Below, piece by piece: positions 1-14,185 of a DNA stretch of 64,000 bases. The notes under the pieces are model-generated. The model did no database searches. It was given only the letters and a program-made list of their open reading frames with translations, and had not been told where the DNA came from. The stretch's first letter is position 1. Each line of letters begins with the position of its first letter. Made by a program: the position numbers and the translations under genes. The stretch spans positions 132,501-196,500 of the forward strand of contig JAODUO010000141.1 of assembly GCA_025642075.2 (NCBI GenBank), in the 5' to 3' direction. Source of the DNA: Ridgeia piscesae. Lineage: Eukaryota > Annelida > Polychaeta > Sabellida > Siboglinidae.

Positions 1-2490
1 TGAATACTACGGCATAGAAGACCACCCTGTTAGAGTATGCAAAGTGAAGGAAAACCTACCCAGTGCTATTGAAGCATAACAATGAATTACCACTCTGTAT
101 CAGAGAAAGGGAAGACAATCACACTAGTTCATCATCAAGCTAACGATACCTAGATCAAAAATGCCAACCACCGGTAACAAAATACCGCAATACAACATAT
201 CATATAACTGCCTAAAAAGCAGTTTGACACTCGAGAAAAACATTACATAGTATCGGACTATCGCAAGCAACCACAGCTAATCGTCTGTGTAGAATACAAA
301 TCACACAATGTTCCGCAGTTTATGTCATAGAGAAACGTAGCAACATGCGTGACAAAGCATCATTGTCAGACAATGCCATTCTTTTGCAACATTTTCTGAC
401 ATAACCGTAATTACGTACCTGTTCATTATAGGAAAAGAACGAACTCGTCAACAACATAGCGTAAATGCTAATGATTTAGCTTACCACGTGGACCAACTAC
501 TTGTACGTGAAACGTTGTGGATTTGTACCATACCTCTTCAACTCAATCTATAAATCAACCTTATCTCTTCAAATCAGGATGTGGTCCATACCTCTTCAAC
601 TTAACCTTATTGCTTCTAAACTTATTGCATAAATCAATGTATCTCAATGTACCTTTCGCGATCAACAATCGTGAACTCACTTTAACGTTTATCCGAAAAA
701 TAAAATACAAAATGCCAAAATCAGGATCCTATCATAACCTCCGCGATAAACAGTGTTGCAATAACTAATGTTTATCAGGAAAAATATCACAAATCCATCA
801 TATTTTCTTATAACATCGGAGATAAGCAGTGCTGCGCAGCCACTTATCCTTTACCCGGGAAACCTAAGCGGCCTTACTGGTCAAGTAACTAAACCATTTC
901 TCTAAGCTCATGTACTATAACCCGATTCATTTGTGGGCCCCAAAAACAGTCATTATGATATACACCACACTACAACTCAACGCTAATATGGCTTAGCGGA
1001 CATTCTTACCTAGGAACCTCATAATTAAAATCTAATGACAATTCGAATATCGCAAAGCCTAAGTAACATAAAGAAGACATGAACTCAACTATGTTTCAGA
1101 TAATACAAATTCAGAGCTAGCTAATCCCGCTGAAAGAGGCAACGTTGCGCAATGGAGTACGTTAACATCTGAAACTATGCAATGTAGTCATGTCAAAAAG
1201 AATTTTCACCGCTCATTAGTCTGAGTGCCATATAACACCTCTTTGCCACTGATTATAAGATATGCCATTAACCTCAACAACAAAACATCTTAAACGTATC
1301 ATACATTGATCCAATTTTAAAATATGAACCATTGAAAACATTTTTGTTTAATATTTTGGAGCTCCTGCAATATAAAAAATATCGTTCGACCTAGAGTAAA
1401 CGGTTGTATTCAGATACACGTTAAGATACCACAATGAATTTACCCCGCAACACAAAATACCTCACCAACGGGGACTTACATAAAACACAATATGATGAAT
1501 GCATCCAGTGAAACATTAAACATATAACCATTGAACACAATTATTAGTATGTACAGAATAAAGGAAACAATGCATCTTTCCAAATGTTTCATGTTCCTAG
1601 AAAAAGTTAAATAAAAGTCCCATTTATAAACATAAATGTCCGAAGTCAGTGTCATCGTTCGTGGAAAACTTCAATAATGTTCAACGTGTGTGTCTTGTGA
1701 AGTGGCAGTTATCTCTATCTTTACTTCATGTTGTCCTTCAAGTGAGAAACATAAGATTCCATGGCTTGGCCTCAACAGGCTGACGTCATCACAAAGGTAG
1801 TGGTCGGTTGAAGCGGTCACTCACATTATGCCCGCTGCCATGTGGTATCCAGAATATTTATTTCTACATGGAACGGCTGGCCTGCGCCAAGTCGCAGCAT
1901 GTCGAACCTTTCTTGTAGCAAGCAGTAGCATTACCTCGCTAGCTTACGATAATGCCACCATGCAGCAAGCCTCTCTGTTGTCTATTTTCTTAAATGGCCG
2001 GGCGGAGCTCTGATCACTGTCCAGTGACCAGTCCAACTCGCACTGGCCAAGTTTAAAATACTTTTCCTCTGTATAGATGTGCAAGTCGACATTTGCTGGG
2101 GTGACTGTCGCAATCACGCATGAATTTTGTGCACATTTAGCGTCACTCAATGTTTATTCAAAAGCATTCGATCACTACGAATTCTGTTGGAGGACAAAGC
2201 TACTGTCCAGCGTCATGGATGAGCGTTGGAAAAGCCGGGCAGCAGAATTGTGCGTACTCAGGAATACTGTCGTGTGCTACAGAGTATTTGTATCGTGGAG
2301 CCGTCCACGCAGCCAAGGCAGTAGGACGTGCATCGGCGTCGTTGTCTCACCTCCCGAGGAATTCGTCTGGGTGCGGTTTCATCGCGTGTCTGGGCTCGCC
2401 AATCATCGATATGATAGTTCATCTGCTCACCTCAGTAGTAGTTCGTATGTACATTCGATCTGCTCTGGCCGTTCTGGTACAACAGTGATG
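1..2490. other. Intergenic stretch, no recognised gene
   Basis: AT-rich sequence with stops in all frames. The longest open frames (156 codons at 2077-2547 and a 112-codon frame overlapping it) have no recognisable motif, overlap each other and run into the satellite array, so I treat them as chance. No RNA gene, TIR or long repeat was seen. Confidence 0.5.
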
Positions 2491-2496
2491 ATCGCG

Positions 2497-5400
2497 CCAC
2501 TGTCAGACAGTACAAACAATGTTAACAGTGACGACCGCGTCAGTTGAACTTTACGTAATACACACACTGTCAGACAGTACAAACAATGTTAACAGTAACG
2601 ACCGCGCCAGTTGAACATAACATAATACACACACTATCAGACAGTACGTACAATTCTAACAGTGACGACCGCGCCAGTTGAACATTACGTAATACACGCA
2701 CTGTCAGACAGTACAAATAATGTTAACAGTGACGAACGCGCCAGTTGAACTTTCCGTAATACACACACTGTCAGACAGTACAAACAATGTTAACAGTGAC
2801 GACCGCGCCAGTTGAACTTTACGTAATACACATACTGTCAGACAGTACGTACAATTCTAACAGTGACGACCGCGCCAGTTGAACTTTCCGTAATACACAC
2901 ACTGTCAGACAGTACAAATAATGTTAACAGTGACGAACGCGCCAGTTGAACTTTCCGTAATACACACACTGTCAGACAGTACAAACAATGTTAACAGTGA
3001 CGACCGCGCCAGTTGAACATTACATAATACACACACTATCAGACAGTACGTACAATTCTAACAGTGACGACCGCGCCAGTTGAACTTTACGTAATACAGA
3101 CACTGTCAGAAAGTACAAACAATGTTAACAGTGACGACCGCGCCAGTTGAACATTACATGATACACACACTATCAGACAGTACGTACAATTCTAACAGTG
3201 ATGATCGCGCCAGTTGCACTTTAGGTAATACAGACACTATCAGACAGTACGTACAAATCTAACAGTGACGACCGCGCCAGTTGAACATTGCGTAATACAC
3301 ACACTGTCAGACAGTACAAACAATGTTAACAGTGACGACCGCGCCAGTTGAACATTACATAATACACACACTATCAGACAGTACGTACAATTCTAACAGT
3401 GACGACCGCGCCAGTTGAACATTACATGATACACACACTATCAGACAGTACGTACAATTCTAACAGTGATGATCGCGCCAGTTGCACTTTAGGTAATACA
3501 GACACTATCAGACAGTACGTACAAATCTAACAGTGACGACCGCGCCAGTTGAACATTACATAATACACACACTATCAGACAGTACGTACAATTCTAACAG
3601 TGACGACCGCGCCAGTTGAACATTACATAATACACACACTATCAGACAGTACGTACAAATCTAACAGTGACGACCGCGCCAGTTGAACATTACATAATAC
3701 ACACACTATCAGACAGTACGTACAATTCTAACAGTGACGACCGCGCCAGTTGAACATTACGTAATACACACACTGTCAGACAGTACAAACAATGTTAACA
3801 GTGACGACCGCGCCAGTTGAACTTTACATAATACACACACTATCAGACAGTACAAACAATTCTAACAGTGACGACCGCGCCAGTTGAACATTACATAATA
3901 CACACACTATCAGACAGTACGTACAAATCTAACAGTGACGACCGCGCCAGTTGAACATTACATAATACACACACTATCAGACAGTACGTACAAATCTAAC
4001 AGTGACGACCGCGCCAGTTGAACATTACATAATACACACACTATCAGACAGTACGTACAAATCTAACAGTGACGACCGCGCCAGTTGAACATTACATAAT
4101 ACACACACTATCAGACAGTACGTACAATTCTAACAGTGACGACCGCGCCAGTTGAACATTTACGTAATACACACACTGTCAGACAGTACAAACAATGTTA
4201 ACAGTGACGACCGCGCCAGTTGAACTTTACATAATACACACACTATCAGACAGTACGTACAATTCTAACAGTGACGACCGCGCCAGTTGAACATTACATA
4301 ATACACACACTATCAGACAGTACGTACAATTCTAACAGTGACGACCGCGCCAGTTGAACATTACATAATACACACACTATCAGACAGTACGTACAAATCT
4401 AACAGTGACGACCGCGCCAGTTGAACATTACATAATACACACACTATCAGACAGTACGTACAATTCTAACAGTGACGACCGCGCCAGTTGAACATTACGT
4501 AATACACACACTGTCAGACAGTACAAACAATGCTAACAGTGACGACCGCGCCAGTTGAACTTTACGTAATACACATACTGTCAGACAGTACAAACAATGT
4601 TAACAGTGACGACCGAGCCAGTTGAACTTTACGTAATATACACACACTCAGACAGTACAAACAATGTAAACAGTGACGACCGCGCCAGTTGAACTTTACG
4701 TAATACACACACTGTCAGACAGTACAAACAATGTTAACAGTGACGACCGCGCCAGTTGAACTTTACGTAATACACATACTGTCAGACAGTACGTACAATT
4801 CTAACAGTGACGACCGCGCCAGTTGAACTTTACATAATAAACACACTGTCAGACAGTACAAGCAATGTTAACAGTGACGACCGCGCCAGTTGAACTTTAC
4901 GTAATACACACACTGTCAGACAGTACAAACAATGTTAACAGTGACGACCGCGCCAGTTGAACATTACATAATACACACACTATCAGACAGTACGTACAAT
5001 TCTAACAGTGATGATCGCGTCAGTTGAACTTTAGGTAATACAGACACTGTCAGACAGTACAAACAATGTTAACAGTGACGACCGCGCCAGTTGAACTTTA
5101 CGTAATACACGCACTGTCAGACAGTACAAACAATGTTAACAGTGACGACCGCGCCAGTTGAACTTTACATAATACACACACTGTCAGACAATACGTACAA
5201 TTCTAACAGTGACGACCGCGTCAGTTGAACTTTAGGTAATACAGACACTGTCAGACAGTACAAACAATGTTAACAGTGACGACCGCGCCAGTTGAACTTT
5301 ACGTAATACACACTCTGTCAGACAGTACAAACAATGTTAACAGTGACGACCGCGGCAGTTGAACTTTACGTAATACACGCACTGTCAGACAGTACAAACA

Positions 5401-7080
5401 ATGTTAACAGTGACGACCGCGCCAGTTGAACTTTACGTAATACACACTCTGTCAGACAGTACAAACAATGTTAACAGTGACGACCGCGGCAGTTGAACTT
5501 TACGTAATACACGCACTGTCAGACAGTACAAACAATGTTAACAGTGACGACCGCGCCAGTTGAACTTTACATAATACACACACTGTCAGACAATACGTAC
5601 AATTCTAACAGTGACGACCGCGTCAGTTGAACTTTAGGTAATACAGACACTGTCAGACAGTACAAACAATGTTAACAGTGACGACCGCGCCAGTTGAACA
5701 TTACATAATACACACACTATCAGACAGTACGTACAATTCTAACAGTGATGATCGCGTCAGTTGAACTTTAGGTAATACAGATACTGTCAGACAATACAAA
5801 CAGTGTTAACAGTGACGACCGCGCCAGTTGAACTTTACATAATACACACACTATCAGACAATACGTACAATTCTAACAGTGACGACCGCGTCAGTTGAAC
5901 TTTACATAATACACACACTATCAGACAGTACGTACAATTCTTACAGTGACGACCGCGCCAGTTGAACTTTAGGTAATACAGACACTATCAGACAGTACAA
6001 ACAATGTTAACAGTGACGACCGCGCCAGTTGAACTTTACATAATACACACACTATCAGACAATACGTACAATTCTAACAGTGACGACCGCGCCAGTTGAA
6101 CTTTACATAATACACACACTATCAGACAGTACACAATTTTACAGTGACGACCGCGCCAGTTGAACTATACGTAATACACACACTGTCAGACAGTACAAAC
6201 AATGTTAACAGTGACGACCGCGCCAGTTGAACTTTACATAATACACACACTATCAGACAGTACGTACAATTCTAACAGTGACGACCGCGCCAGTTGAACA
6301 TTACGTAATACACACACTGTCAGACAGTACAAACAATGTTAACAATGGCGTCGCGCGCGAGTGGCACGAATATACTACAGACGGTGTGTACAAATTCTAA
6401 CAGTGGAGAACGCGCCAGCCAGTTGAACTTTACGTAATACAGACACTGTCAGACAGTATAAACAATGTTAACAGTGACGACCGCGCCAGTTGAACTTTAC
6501 GTAATACACACTCTGTCAGACAGTACAAACAATGTTAACAGTGACGACCGCGCCAGTTTAACTTTACGTAATACACACTCTGTCAGACAGTACAAACAAT
6601 GTTAACAGTGACGACCGCGCCAGTTGAACTTTACGTAATACAGACACTTTCAGACAGTACAAACAATGTTAACAGTGACGACCGCGCCAGTTGAACTTTA
6701 CGTAATACAGACACTGTCAGACAGTACAAACAATGTTAACAGTGACGACCGCGCCAGTTGAACTTTACGTAATACAGACACTGTCAGACAGTACAAACAA
6801 TGTTAACAGTGACGACCGCGCCAGTTGAACTTTACGTAATACAGACACTGTCAGACAGTACAAACAATGTTAACAGTGACGACCGCGCCAGTTGAACTTT
6901 ACGTAATACAGACACTGTCAGACAGTATAAACAATGTTAACAGTGACGACCGCGCCAGTTGAACTTTACGTAATACACACACTGTCAGACAGTACAAACA
7001 ATGTTAACAATGGCGTCGCGCGCGAGTGGCACGAATGTACTACAGACGGTGTGTACAAATTACAAATACAAAGTACAAAA
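2497..7080. repeat. 67-bp tandem satellite array, about 67 copies
   Basis: A 67-bp unit is repeated head to tail for about 4.5 kb. The best conserved part is gacgaccgcgccagttgaac. Each unit has a perfect short palindrome (ctgtcagacag) and either GTTAAC or a GTACGTAC-like palindrome. Two main variants exist: one with ctgtcag...acaaacaatgttaac, the other with ctatcag...acgtacaattctaac. They alternate near the left end, the second dominates about 3500-4500, and the first dominates 6450-7010. Blocks such as 5290-5520 repeat with a doubled period, which suggests unequal exchange. Two diverged units near 6340-6420 and 7010-7110 carry a different CpG-rich insert (ggcgtcgcgcgcgagtggca). The units hold no continuing open frame. 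Confidence 0.95.
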
Positions 7081-7194
7081 TAACAGTGCAGAGCGCGCCA
7101 GATGAACTCGATGTTATACAGACAGAACGTGTAAATCTAGCAAGGTGTCTGTCAGGCAACAGCGAGACAAGCATATCGACGTTGATGTGTCAAA

Positions 7195-7927
7195 CCCTGT
7201 AACTTGTTGTGAGCTGACACACTTAGTACCTGTAACTTGTTGTGAGCTGACACACTTAATACCTGTAACTTGTTGTGAGCTGACACACTTAATACATGTA
7301 ACTTGTTGTGAGCTGCCACACTTAATACCTGCAACTTGTTGTGAGGTGACACATTTAGTACCTGTAACTTGTTGTGAGCTGACACACTTAATACCTGTAA
7401 CTTGTTGTGAGCTGACACACTTAACACATGTAACTTGTTGTGAGCTGACACACTTAATACCTGTAACTTGTTGTGAGCTGACACACTTAACACATGTAAC
7501 TTGTTGTGAGCTGACACACTTAACACATGTAACTTGTTGTGAGCTGACACACTTAATACATATAACTTGTTGTGAGCTGACACACGTAATACCTCTAACT
7601 TGTTGTGAGCTGACACACTTAACACATGTAACTTTTTGTGAGCTGACACACTTAATACATATAACTTGTTGTGTGCTGACACACTTAATACCTGTAACTT
7701 GTTGTGAGCTGACACACTTAATACCTGTAACTTGTTGTGAGGTGACACATTTAGTACCTGTAACTTGTTGTGAGGTGACACACTTAATACCTGTAACTTG
7801 TTGTGAGCTGACATACTTAATACCTGTAACTTGTTGTGAGCTGACATACTTAATACATGTAACTTGTTGTGAGGTGACACATTTAGTACTTGTAACTTGT
7901 TGTGAGGTGACACACTTAATACCTGTC
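7195..7927. repeat. 33-bp minisatellite, about 22 copies
   Basis: The unit begins cctgtaacttgttgtgagct and is completed by gacacacttaata or close variants. Because 33 is divisible by three, long open frames run through the array on both strands (for example an 11-residue VTCCELTHLIP repeat on +). There is no signal peptide, start context or flanking exon, so these are artefacts of the period. The last unit passes directly into element sequence at about 7926 that recurs at 9470 and 13750, where the unit is present about once. Confidence 0.93.
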
Positions 7928-9670
7928 ACAAAGATCGAGTTTTTGACAAGGACAATGGTTCATTATTCGGACCGAACAATGAAGCAATTTCGTAAAAATC
8001 GATTAATTTTGACAAACCGAAGATCAGCCCTCTCAAATGAGTGACCTCTCACCTAGAAGCCATCTTGGAAACTGTTGTTTTCATAAAGTATCGCATACCT
8101 AACACCAATAAATTACAGTGCTAAATTTCTTTTCTCTTTTCGGATGCCAAATATCCCACCCCGCAATCAAAATGCAACATCTTCAATCAGATGAAGGCGG
8201 TCTGGAATACAAGAAGATGAAGAATATTAACTCTAAAGTCAATTACTTTACGAAAACAAATTAATGCATATCGGAAAAGAATACTTTCAATACATTGGTG
8301 AACAAGATACGTACGTGTGGTTAAAAGGACTGTTAATTCACTCCACTGCTGAAGGAGCGTTGTAACATCGTGGATACTGAAATACCTAGCTTAGACATAA
8401 TTGCACATATTCAAGGTTACTTAGTGAGCTCATCTCAACTGGTGCAAGCTTTGGTTGGGAAGAAGGGTCAAGATTATTGTCATGCCATTTTGTCCTTCTA
8501 AAAATAAAAATTGTTTCTGATAAATGCATTTCATGAAATGGAATTTCATGAAGATCAGCGAAGGGTAAAATCGTTATGACGAATTTACTGACAACTGGAC
8601 AACGCCGGTGAAATGTCACATGGCATATCTATGGCATTTGATCGGCAATTTACGATACCACCGGATATAAATGGGTCGCCATCGTAAACTTGGGGCCGTC
8701 TTACTTCACCTATCTATAACTATTATGTTTTGTAGATCTTGAACATTTTATACAACATTTTCTAGTTGATATAAAACCATGGATTTCAATGAAAATGAAA
8801 CATGTGATTGTTATTACAGATTCAGGTTACAAACATGTTAAGATGTTTGGCAGATGATAAAACAGTTTGTGTAGCATAAGCATAACTATCTTAAATTAAC
8901 ATTGAATGCTTCGGTAACATGAGAATATCAGATGTGCTATAAAGGTTAAGTATACACTGGTGAAAGAAGAAAAAGCTGCATAAATATCCTAGTTTTTCTT
9001 TCTTCCTGCGAAAGCATTTCGCAATCTGGATCTTTATTTCTTTCCACTTTTTTGTATTGGTGAATCACATAAAGTAAACTGAAGATCGGTCATATCAATC
9101 CGACTTTTTCCTTCACAGCCATTAGGCAAAGGCACCGTATAGTGGTTTCAATGCCATTTCTATTTTAAGTCGTCATTACTATTGTAATTCGCGCCTGCGG
9201 TATTTTTCTGTCCACCCGAATGCAATCGTCGCCATATAATACTTTTTAGCGACTTTAAAATATAAGATCAATTAGATAACTCTGACAGAGGGTAATGGGT
9301 GCTCAGAGGCGTCCGTCAGCAGGACCGATTTAGTGAAGAAACAATGACCTGCAGATAAAAAACGTTACATTTGAAACAACCACTCAGAATTTTTTCAGGA
9401 GGTTGACGATGTCACCCAACAAGACGTGGAGATGTGTAAATGCCAGAACATGTTTTGGTGTGACACACTTAGTACCTGTAGCATAGACTACGATTTTGGC
9501 AACGACAATGGTTCATTGTTCCTACTGAACAATGAAGCAATTTCGCAATGCGCATATCTGTAAAGGTCGATTAAATAAAAACAATTGAATGTCAACCCTC
9601 TCAAACGAGTGACCTCGTTTCTAGAAGTCATATCGGTAATTGTAGCACTTTGTTTCACAGTGATTGAATT
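7926..9670 (+). mobile_element. Non-autonomous repeat element, copy 1 (composite)
   Basis: Shares several hundred bases of diverged but clear similarity with 12790-13975. The order here is module R (7926-8090, containing acaatggttcatt), module L (8095-8560, containing atcttcaatcaga), unrelated sequence (8560-8950), module M (8950-9455, containing cattaggcaaaggcaccgt) and a second module R (9455-9670). Two R modules suggest tandem or nested insertion. No transposase frame was found, so it is non-autonomous. TIRs and target-site duplications could not be fixed, and the class is unknown. Confidence 0.7.
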
Positions 9671-9772
9671 ATGCTAGTTCAGGTCAATGTTTGGCTTATT
9701 TTGATAAGATTGCATTATTTCTATTAGCTTAAATTATTAGCACGCTCAGTGGTGCTTTAGCAAAGTAAATAC

Positions 9773-9776
<4 letters not shown>

Positions 9777-9853
<77 letters not shown>
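9777..9853. repeat. (TA)n microsatellite
   Basis: An uninterrupted TA dinucleotide run of about 77 bp, just right of the first element copy. Confidence 0.97.
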
Positions 9854-9855
<2 letters not shown>

Positions 9856-10325
9856 TTACACACCCATAACATTTAGCGTACAGGTACAGTTATTGTTCAT
9901 GTTGTTCACGTGTTTCCTTAAAGACTAATAAATTATATTAGTTTACACACATATGAGGCAATAAGCTGTAGGACCAAAGTCCCCCAAAATGTAAATTCGG
10001 TTCTTTTGTCTCTCGCATCGGCGATTGTTAAGTCGATCTAACGAGAATTTCACCATAAACTGATATCGCGAAATGTTCGAGGACATGAGAGGTTTAACAG
10101 CCTTGTTAATTTGTAAAATGGCAGACATTTGTTCTAAACTGCAACAAATGGCCAAAATTACCCTTCTAATTGAAGCTTGCAACGTTTGACGTAGTGCCAT
10201 GTAAAAACATTGCTGTATTAATTTTGTCTGCATTCACTGTATCTATATGGAAAAAGAGAGTAGAAAAATCAGGTTAAAACATGAGGAATAAAACATGTAG
10301 ACAGCACTTTTTACAGGGACCAGTT

Positions 10326-11062
10326 TTTGCGTCCAGCGTCATTAGTTTACAAGGATCAATTACATGAATATATTACTATATCTGTAAGATAACTATAACC
10401 TGTATGCCTTTCCTACATCTTTAACAAATAATAAACATTATGAAAAACAAAATATAGTTATGTATCTAAAACGAAAATATAGCAAGTTTAAATTTTAAAA
10501 TATGGTGTTGCGTGTTATCTGCGTGTCCAGCGTCATATATTGAAATAGCTGCCGTCAAAACAATGGGTAACGTACGTAATTGTTTTTCTTCATCAACCAG
10601 CAACCACACTGCTATAACTCCATCAATGACAGTAACAATATTCACCATTTGTCTTGGTCAAATGAGGAGAAACACGATATTGGAGCGTGTCCAGCGTCAC
10701 TGCGTGTCCACTGTCATTGGTCTGATTACCAAAAACTATTGATGAGAGCGCAATCTGCCATGATCAATAGGAACTACAGTGATCAATGCATCCTTGGCGG
10801 CCATATGCATGCTGGTGGGTACGTTTTAGTTTTCTACAATGACTATGTGATGAGTTGTGGAGCTATGTGTACTTTTTTCTTATAAACTGATGTAACAGAA
10901 TAAAGCTAATATGGCAAGTTAATAAACGTAGCTCCAGCTCTGTACACGTAACAGCTATGTTCTGACAATCCAATAAACGATAATGTGATAGATTGCTATA
11001 TGGAAATGTTAATATATGACCACCCTAATATCTAAGCAACTTGGTAACGCTGGACACGCAAA
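10326..11062. mobile_element. Possible small DNA element with GCGTGTCCAGCGTCA motifs
   Basis: A motif close to gcgtgtccagcgtca occurs at 10326-10341 (two bases shorter), 10521-10535, 10685-10699 and, weaker, 10702-10716. Its inverted form lies at 11045-11062 (taacgctggacacgcaaa). The outer copies could be short terminal inverted repeats of a roughly 735-bp element, with the inner ones as subterminal repeats. No clear target duplication or transposase was seen. Small open frames inside (up to 101 codons) are unsupported. Confidence 0.4.
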
Positions 11063-12630
11063 TTTAACCAAATGTACATTTACAAGCAGTAGATGACACT
11101 GACATGCCACAATTTAGGTTAGTAGGGTACATATTGATCTTCATATAAAAGATGACACTCCGTTTACGCAAAACGTAATAATTGTGGATACATGTAAACG
11201 TTAATTTCAAGAGGCGGTGTAATATTCATAGATTATGTTATAAGAACAAGGTGATGTGTTATCTTCTTTAAGTACAACCTATGTCCTTGTTTGTTTCTGT
11301 CAGAGAAACCCTGATGGTGAAACTGAAGTGTTCCAAGCTACATTCATCAGCTGACGTGACGTTGAAATTCCTACTTCTGTAAACTTCCCAAGACGAAGAG
11401 GTCGTCTGCCCAAAAGAAGCTAAATGTCTTGAAGATGAAGACGTAGAGGCTACAAAGACGTATACGGGTTTTGGTGAAACATTTAAACCACACTACCCGG
11501 AATGAAGAAGAAGATTCAGGAAAAGCAAGAACTGGTACGACGTAGGAACGACGGATGGAATCATTCGTGAAATAAATAAGTGAAGATGGTTCTCGCTGGC
11601 CATGAAACACTTGGGCCATCAAACAGCTAAGGGCCATCAAACAGCTGGGGATGCCAACAAATTCAAACGTACTATGTACTCAGGTGCCCAAAGTAGAGTT
11701 CAAGGAAAAGCTGAGCACACTAGAAGCAAGTGCAGGCAAGTTTAATGAATGGCAAAGAATTTAAATTACTCTTTCAGAAGGGAAGTCAACCACTCGTATA
11801 TAGCAAAGCCATGGCGAAATTCTCGCATAGCAATTCTGCAAATTGTTCAAGGAGGAGATGGCTCTATTCCGTGAGCACATGACGTGCCTGTGACTACGCA
11901 ATATCAATAAGTCAGCAAGCTAAAGGAGATGGTGCCAACGACGTCTGCAACTTCAAGTGAACTTTTTACTTTGCCCGCTAACAGGTAACACTCCACCCAA
12001 TGGTGGTGCATTGGAGGTGTCCGGATACCCACGAACTGAAACACAAGTCAGACATGGTTGTATCGGACGACCAAAAGCACAACAGCGGAGCAGTGTATAT
12101 TTAATCAAAGCGGTGTTGCTACTTGTGAAGAGACAACTTCCACAGGTAGAAGAAGTGAACTACCTATCAATACACCACACCAAGTTGATCGAGCTATCAG
12201 CCACCTGGCAATTCTTCGAATGTGGCCATGGCAAACGCGATGGCGTGCTAAAAGAAGTGTCATCCATCACATCTTTGTCAGTAATGACGACATACACCAT
12301 GCTCGTGATGAGGTCACAGTTTGGGGGAGGCGTGTTTACTGAGGTCGTGTATCAGTCCTCTCAATTAAGGGGAAGGCAAACAAGCAGCTAGTCGTCCGGG
12401 AAACATCATGTTTCGAAGAGTTACATGAAGGCCGGCCACCAGTTTGTAGCAATTTGTCAACGTTGGTCAGTTGTAGCTTCTACACTCCCACCGGTCACCT
12501 ACATAAGTTCCAGTTCCATTCGGGTAGTGCCATAGAATGACTGTTGTCACAGGCTTTCCCGTGTGCTTCAAGACAATTTAGTTTTAATCGGTTACAAGAA
12601 ACCATAAAGATCCTAGGGGCAATTTTCCCC
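11063..12630. other. Unassigned stretch, no gene recognised
   Basis: Frames of 144 codons (11957-12391, +) and 89 codons (11371-11640, -) are open but show no domain, signal peptide or splice context. Base composition is less AT-rich than the neighbouring repeats, and 11690-11900 reads partly like a decayed charged helical protein on +. I cannot name it. It may be a degraded retroelement. Confidence 0.3.
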
Positions 12631-12633
12631 TGT

Positions 12634-12657
12634 ATGATATATATATATATATGTATG

Positions 12658-12744
<87 letters not shown>

Positions 12745-12764
12745 TGTGTGTGTGTGTGTGTGTG
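12634..12764. repeat. Compound (TA)n/(TG)n microsatellite
   Basis: TA runs with TGTA interruptions end in a TG run. It lies immediately left of the second copy of the dispersed element, as the TA run at 9777 lies right of the first. Confidence 0.95.
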
Positions 12765-12789
12765 TACAACATTTAGAAAATACCCTGTC

Positions 12790-13975
12790 TTCTTTAAACA
12801 TTTATTAATCTGTATTCTTTCCGTGTGCCAAAGATCACACGCCGCAATCAAAATGACAACATCTTCAATCAGACGAAGTCGGCCTTGAAAATGAGAAGTT
12901 GAAAAATATTAACTACAAAGCAAATTCTTTATGAAGTCAAATTAGTGCACAATAGAATAAATAGTTCAAATGAATATATGTAAGGACTTATCAATTGTAA
13001 CTTTAGATACACACGTGTGGTAAAACGGCCCCGTACAGGCCTGCTACTTCCCACTACTGACGACGGAGCTGTTTTACTCCTAAGTGACGTCGTGGAAACT
13101 GACTGGACTACCTTAGAAATTGTCAGGCGCCTAACTTGTAATGCGTCCATGCTCAAATGGTGCAAAACTTGAGTTGGGAAGAAGGGATAAGATTATTGTC
13201 ATGTCAGTTTTATTCAAAAAATACAAATTGTATCTATTCGTGAGAGAAGAAAAAGCTGCAGAAAAATGCTAGTGTTTCTTTGTTAACTTACTGCGAAGCC
13301 ATTTCGCAATCAGGATCTTTACTTCTTTCCACGTTTTTGTGTTGGTGAATCAGAGAAACTAAATTGACGATTGTTCGTATCAATCCAGTGGACTTTTTCG
13401 TTCACAGCCATTAGGCAAAGGCACCGTGTAATAGCTGCAATGCCAGTTCTATTCTCTGTCGTGATTGTTATGCTAATTCGCGCCCGCGATGTTTTTCTGT
13501 CCACCCGTATGCAATTGTCGCCAGAAAATTATTTTTTTAGCGACTTTTAAATATAAAATCTATTTGATATCACTGACAGATGGTAATGCGTGATCAGAGA
13601 CGTCCATTAGCAAGACAGTTTTACTGAAGAAACAATGCGCTGCAGGCAAATAGTGTTACATTTGAAACAGCCACTCGGAACTTTTATTCAGAAGGTTAAC
13701 GAGGTCATCCAAGAGACGTGGAGATATGGAAATGCCTGAAAATGCACTTAGTACCTGTAACAAAAACTGAGTTTTTGACAAGGAGAATGGTTCATTGTTC
13801 CTGCCGAACAATGAAGCGATTTCGCAATACGCATATCTGCAAAAATCTATTAATTTCGACAAACTGCATGTCAGCCATCACAAACGAGTAACCCCTTAAA
13901 CGAACGCCATCTTGGAAACTTTAGCACTTTGGTTCAGAGTGATTGTATTATGTAAATCGAGTCAATGTTTGGTTT
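12790..13975 (+). mobile_element. Non-autonomous repeat element, copy 2
   Basis: Contiguous modules L (about 12815-13240), M (13240-13745) and R (13745-13975) match copy 1 in the same order without the central insertion, so this is probably closer to the ancestral layout. It contains a single relic of the 33-bp unit at about 13745 (cacttagtacctgtaac). The short open frames inside are not conserved between copies, which argues against coding. Confidence 0.72.
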
Positions 13976-14185
13976 CTATTTACATGAATGCAATCTTCGC
14001 TAAACAATTAATTTTAGTTATATTTTAAATACGTGCATCATTACCTCCATGCCTATCGACTAAATTGAAAACTATAATTATGTACACAATTACAATACGA
14101 GGTTACACCCATATAGAAAAAAAACTATGAATTTACCAAAGTATGTCTTATATATAGCTCATTCAAGCAGTAGAGTGAAGTAACA

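Noticed and set aside
2077..2547. 156-codon frame at the edge of the satellite array
   Set aside because: Overlaps another open frame, has no splice or family support, and ends inside the first repeat unit.
2497..7927. CRISPR array
   Set aside because: The units are contiguous tandem repeats without unique spacers, and the genome is animal.
7114..8044. Long open frames of 250-299 codons on both strands across 7145-8044
   Set aside because: They are produced by the 33-bp unit, a multiple of three, and run in several frames and both strands at once. No start context, splice sites or family match.
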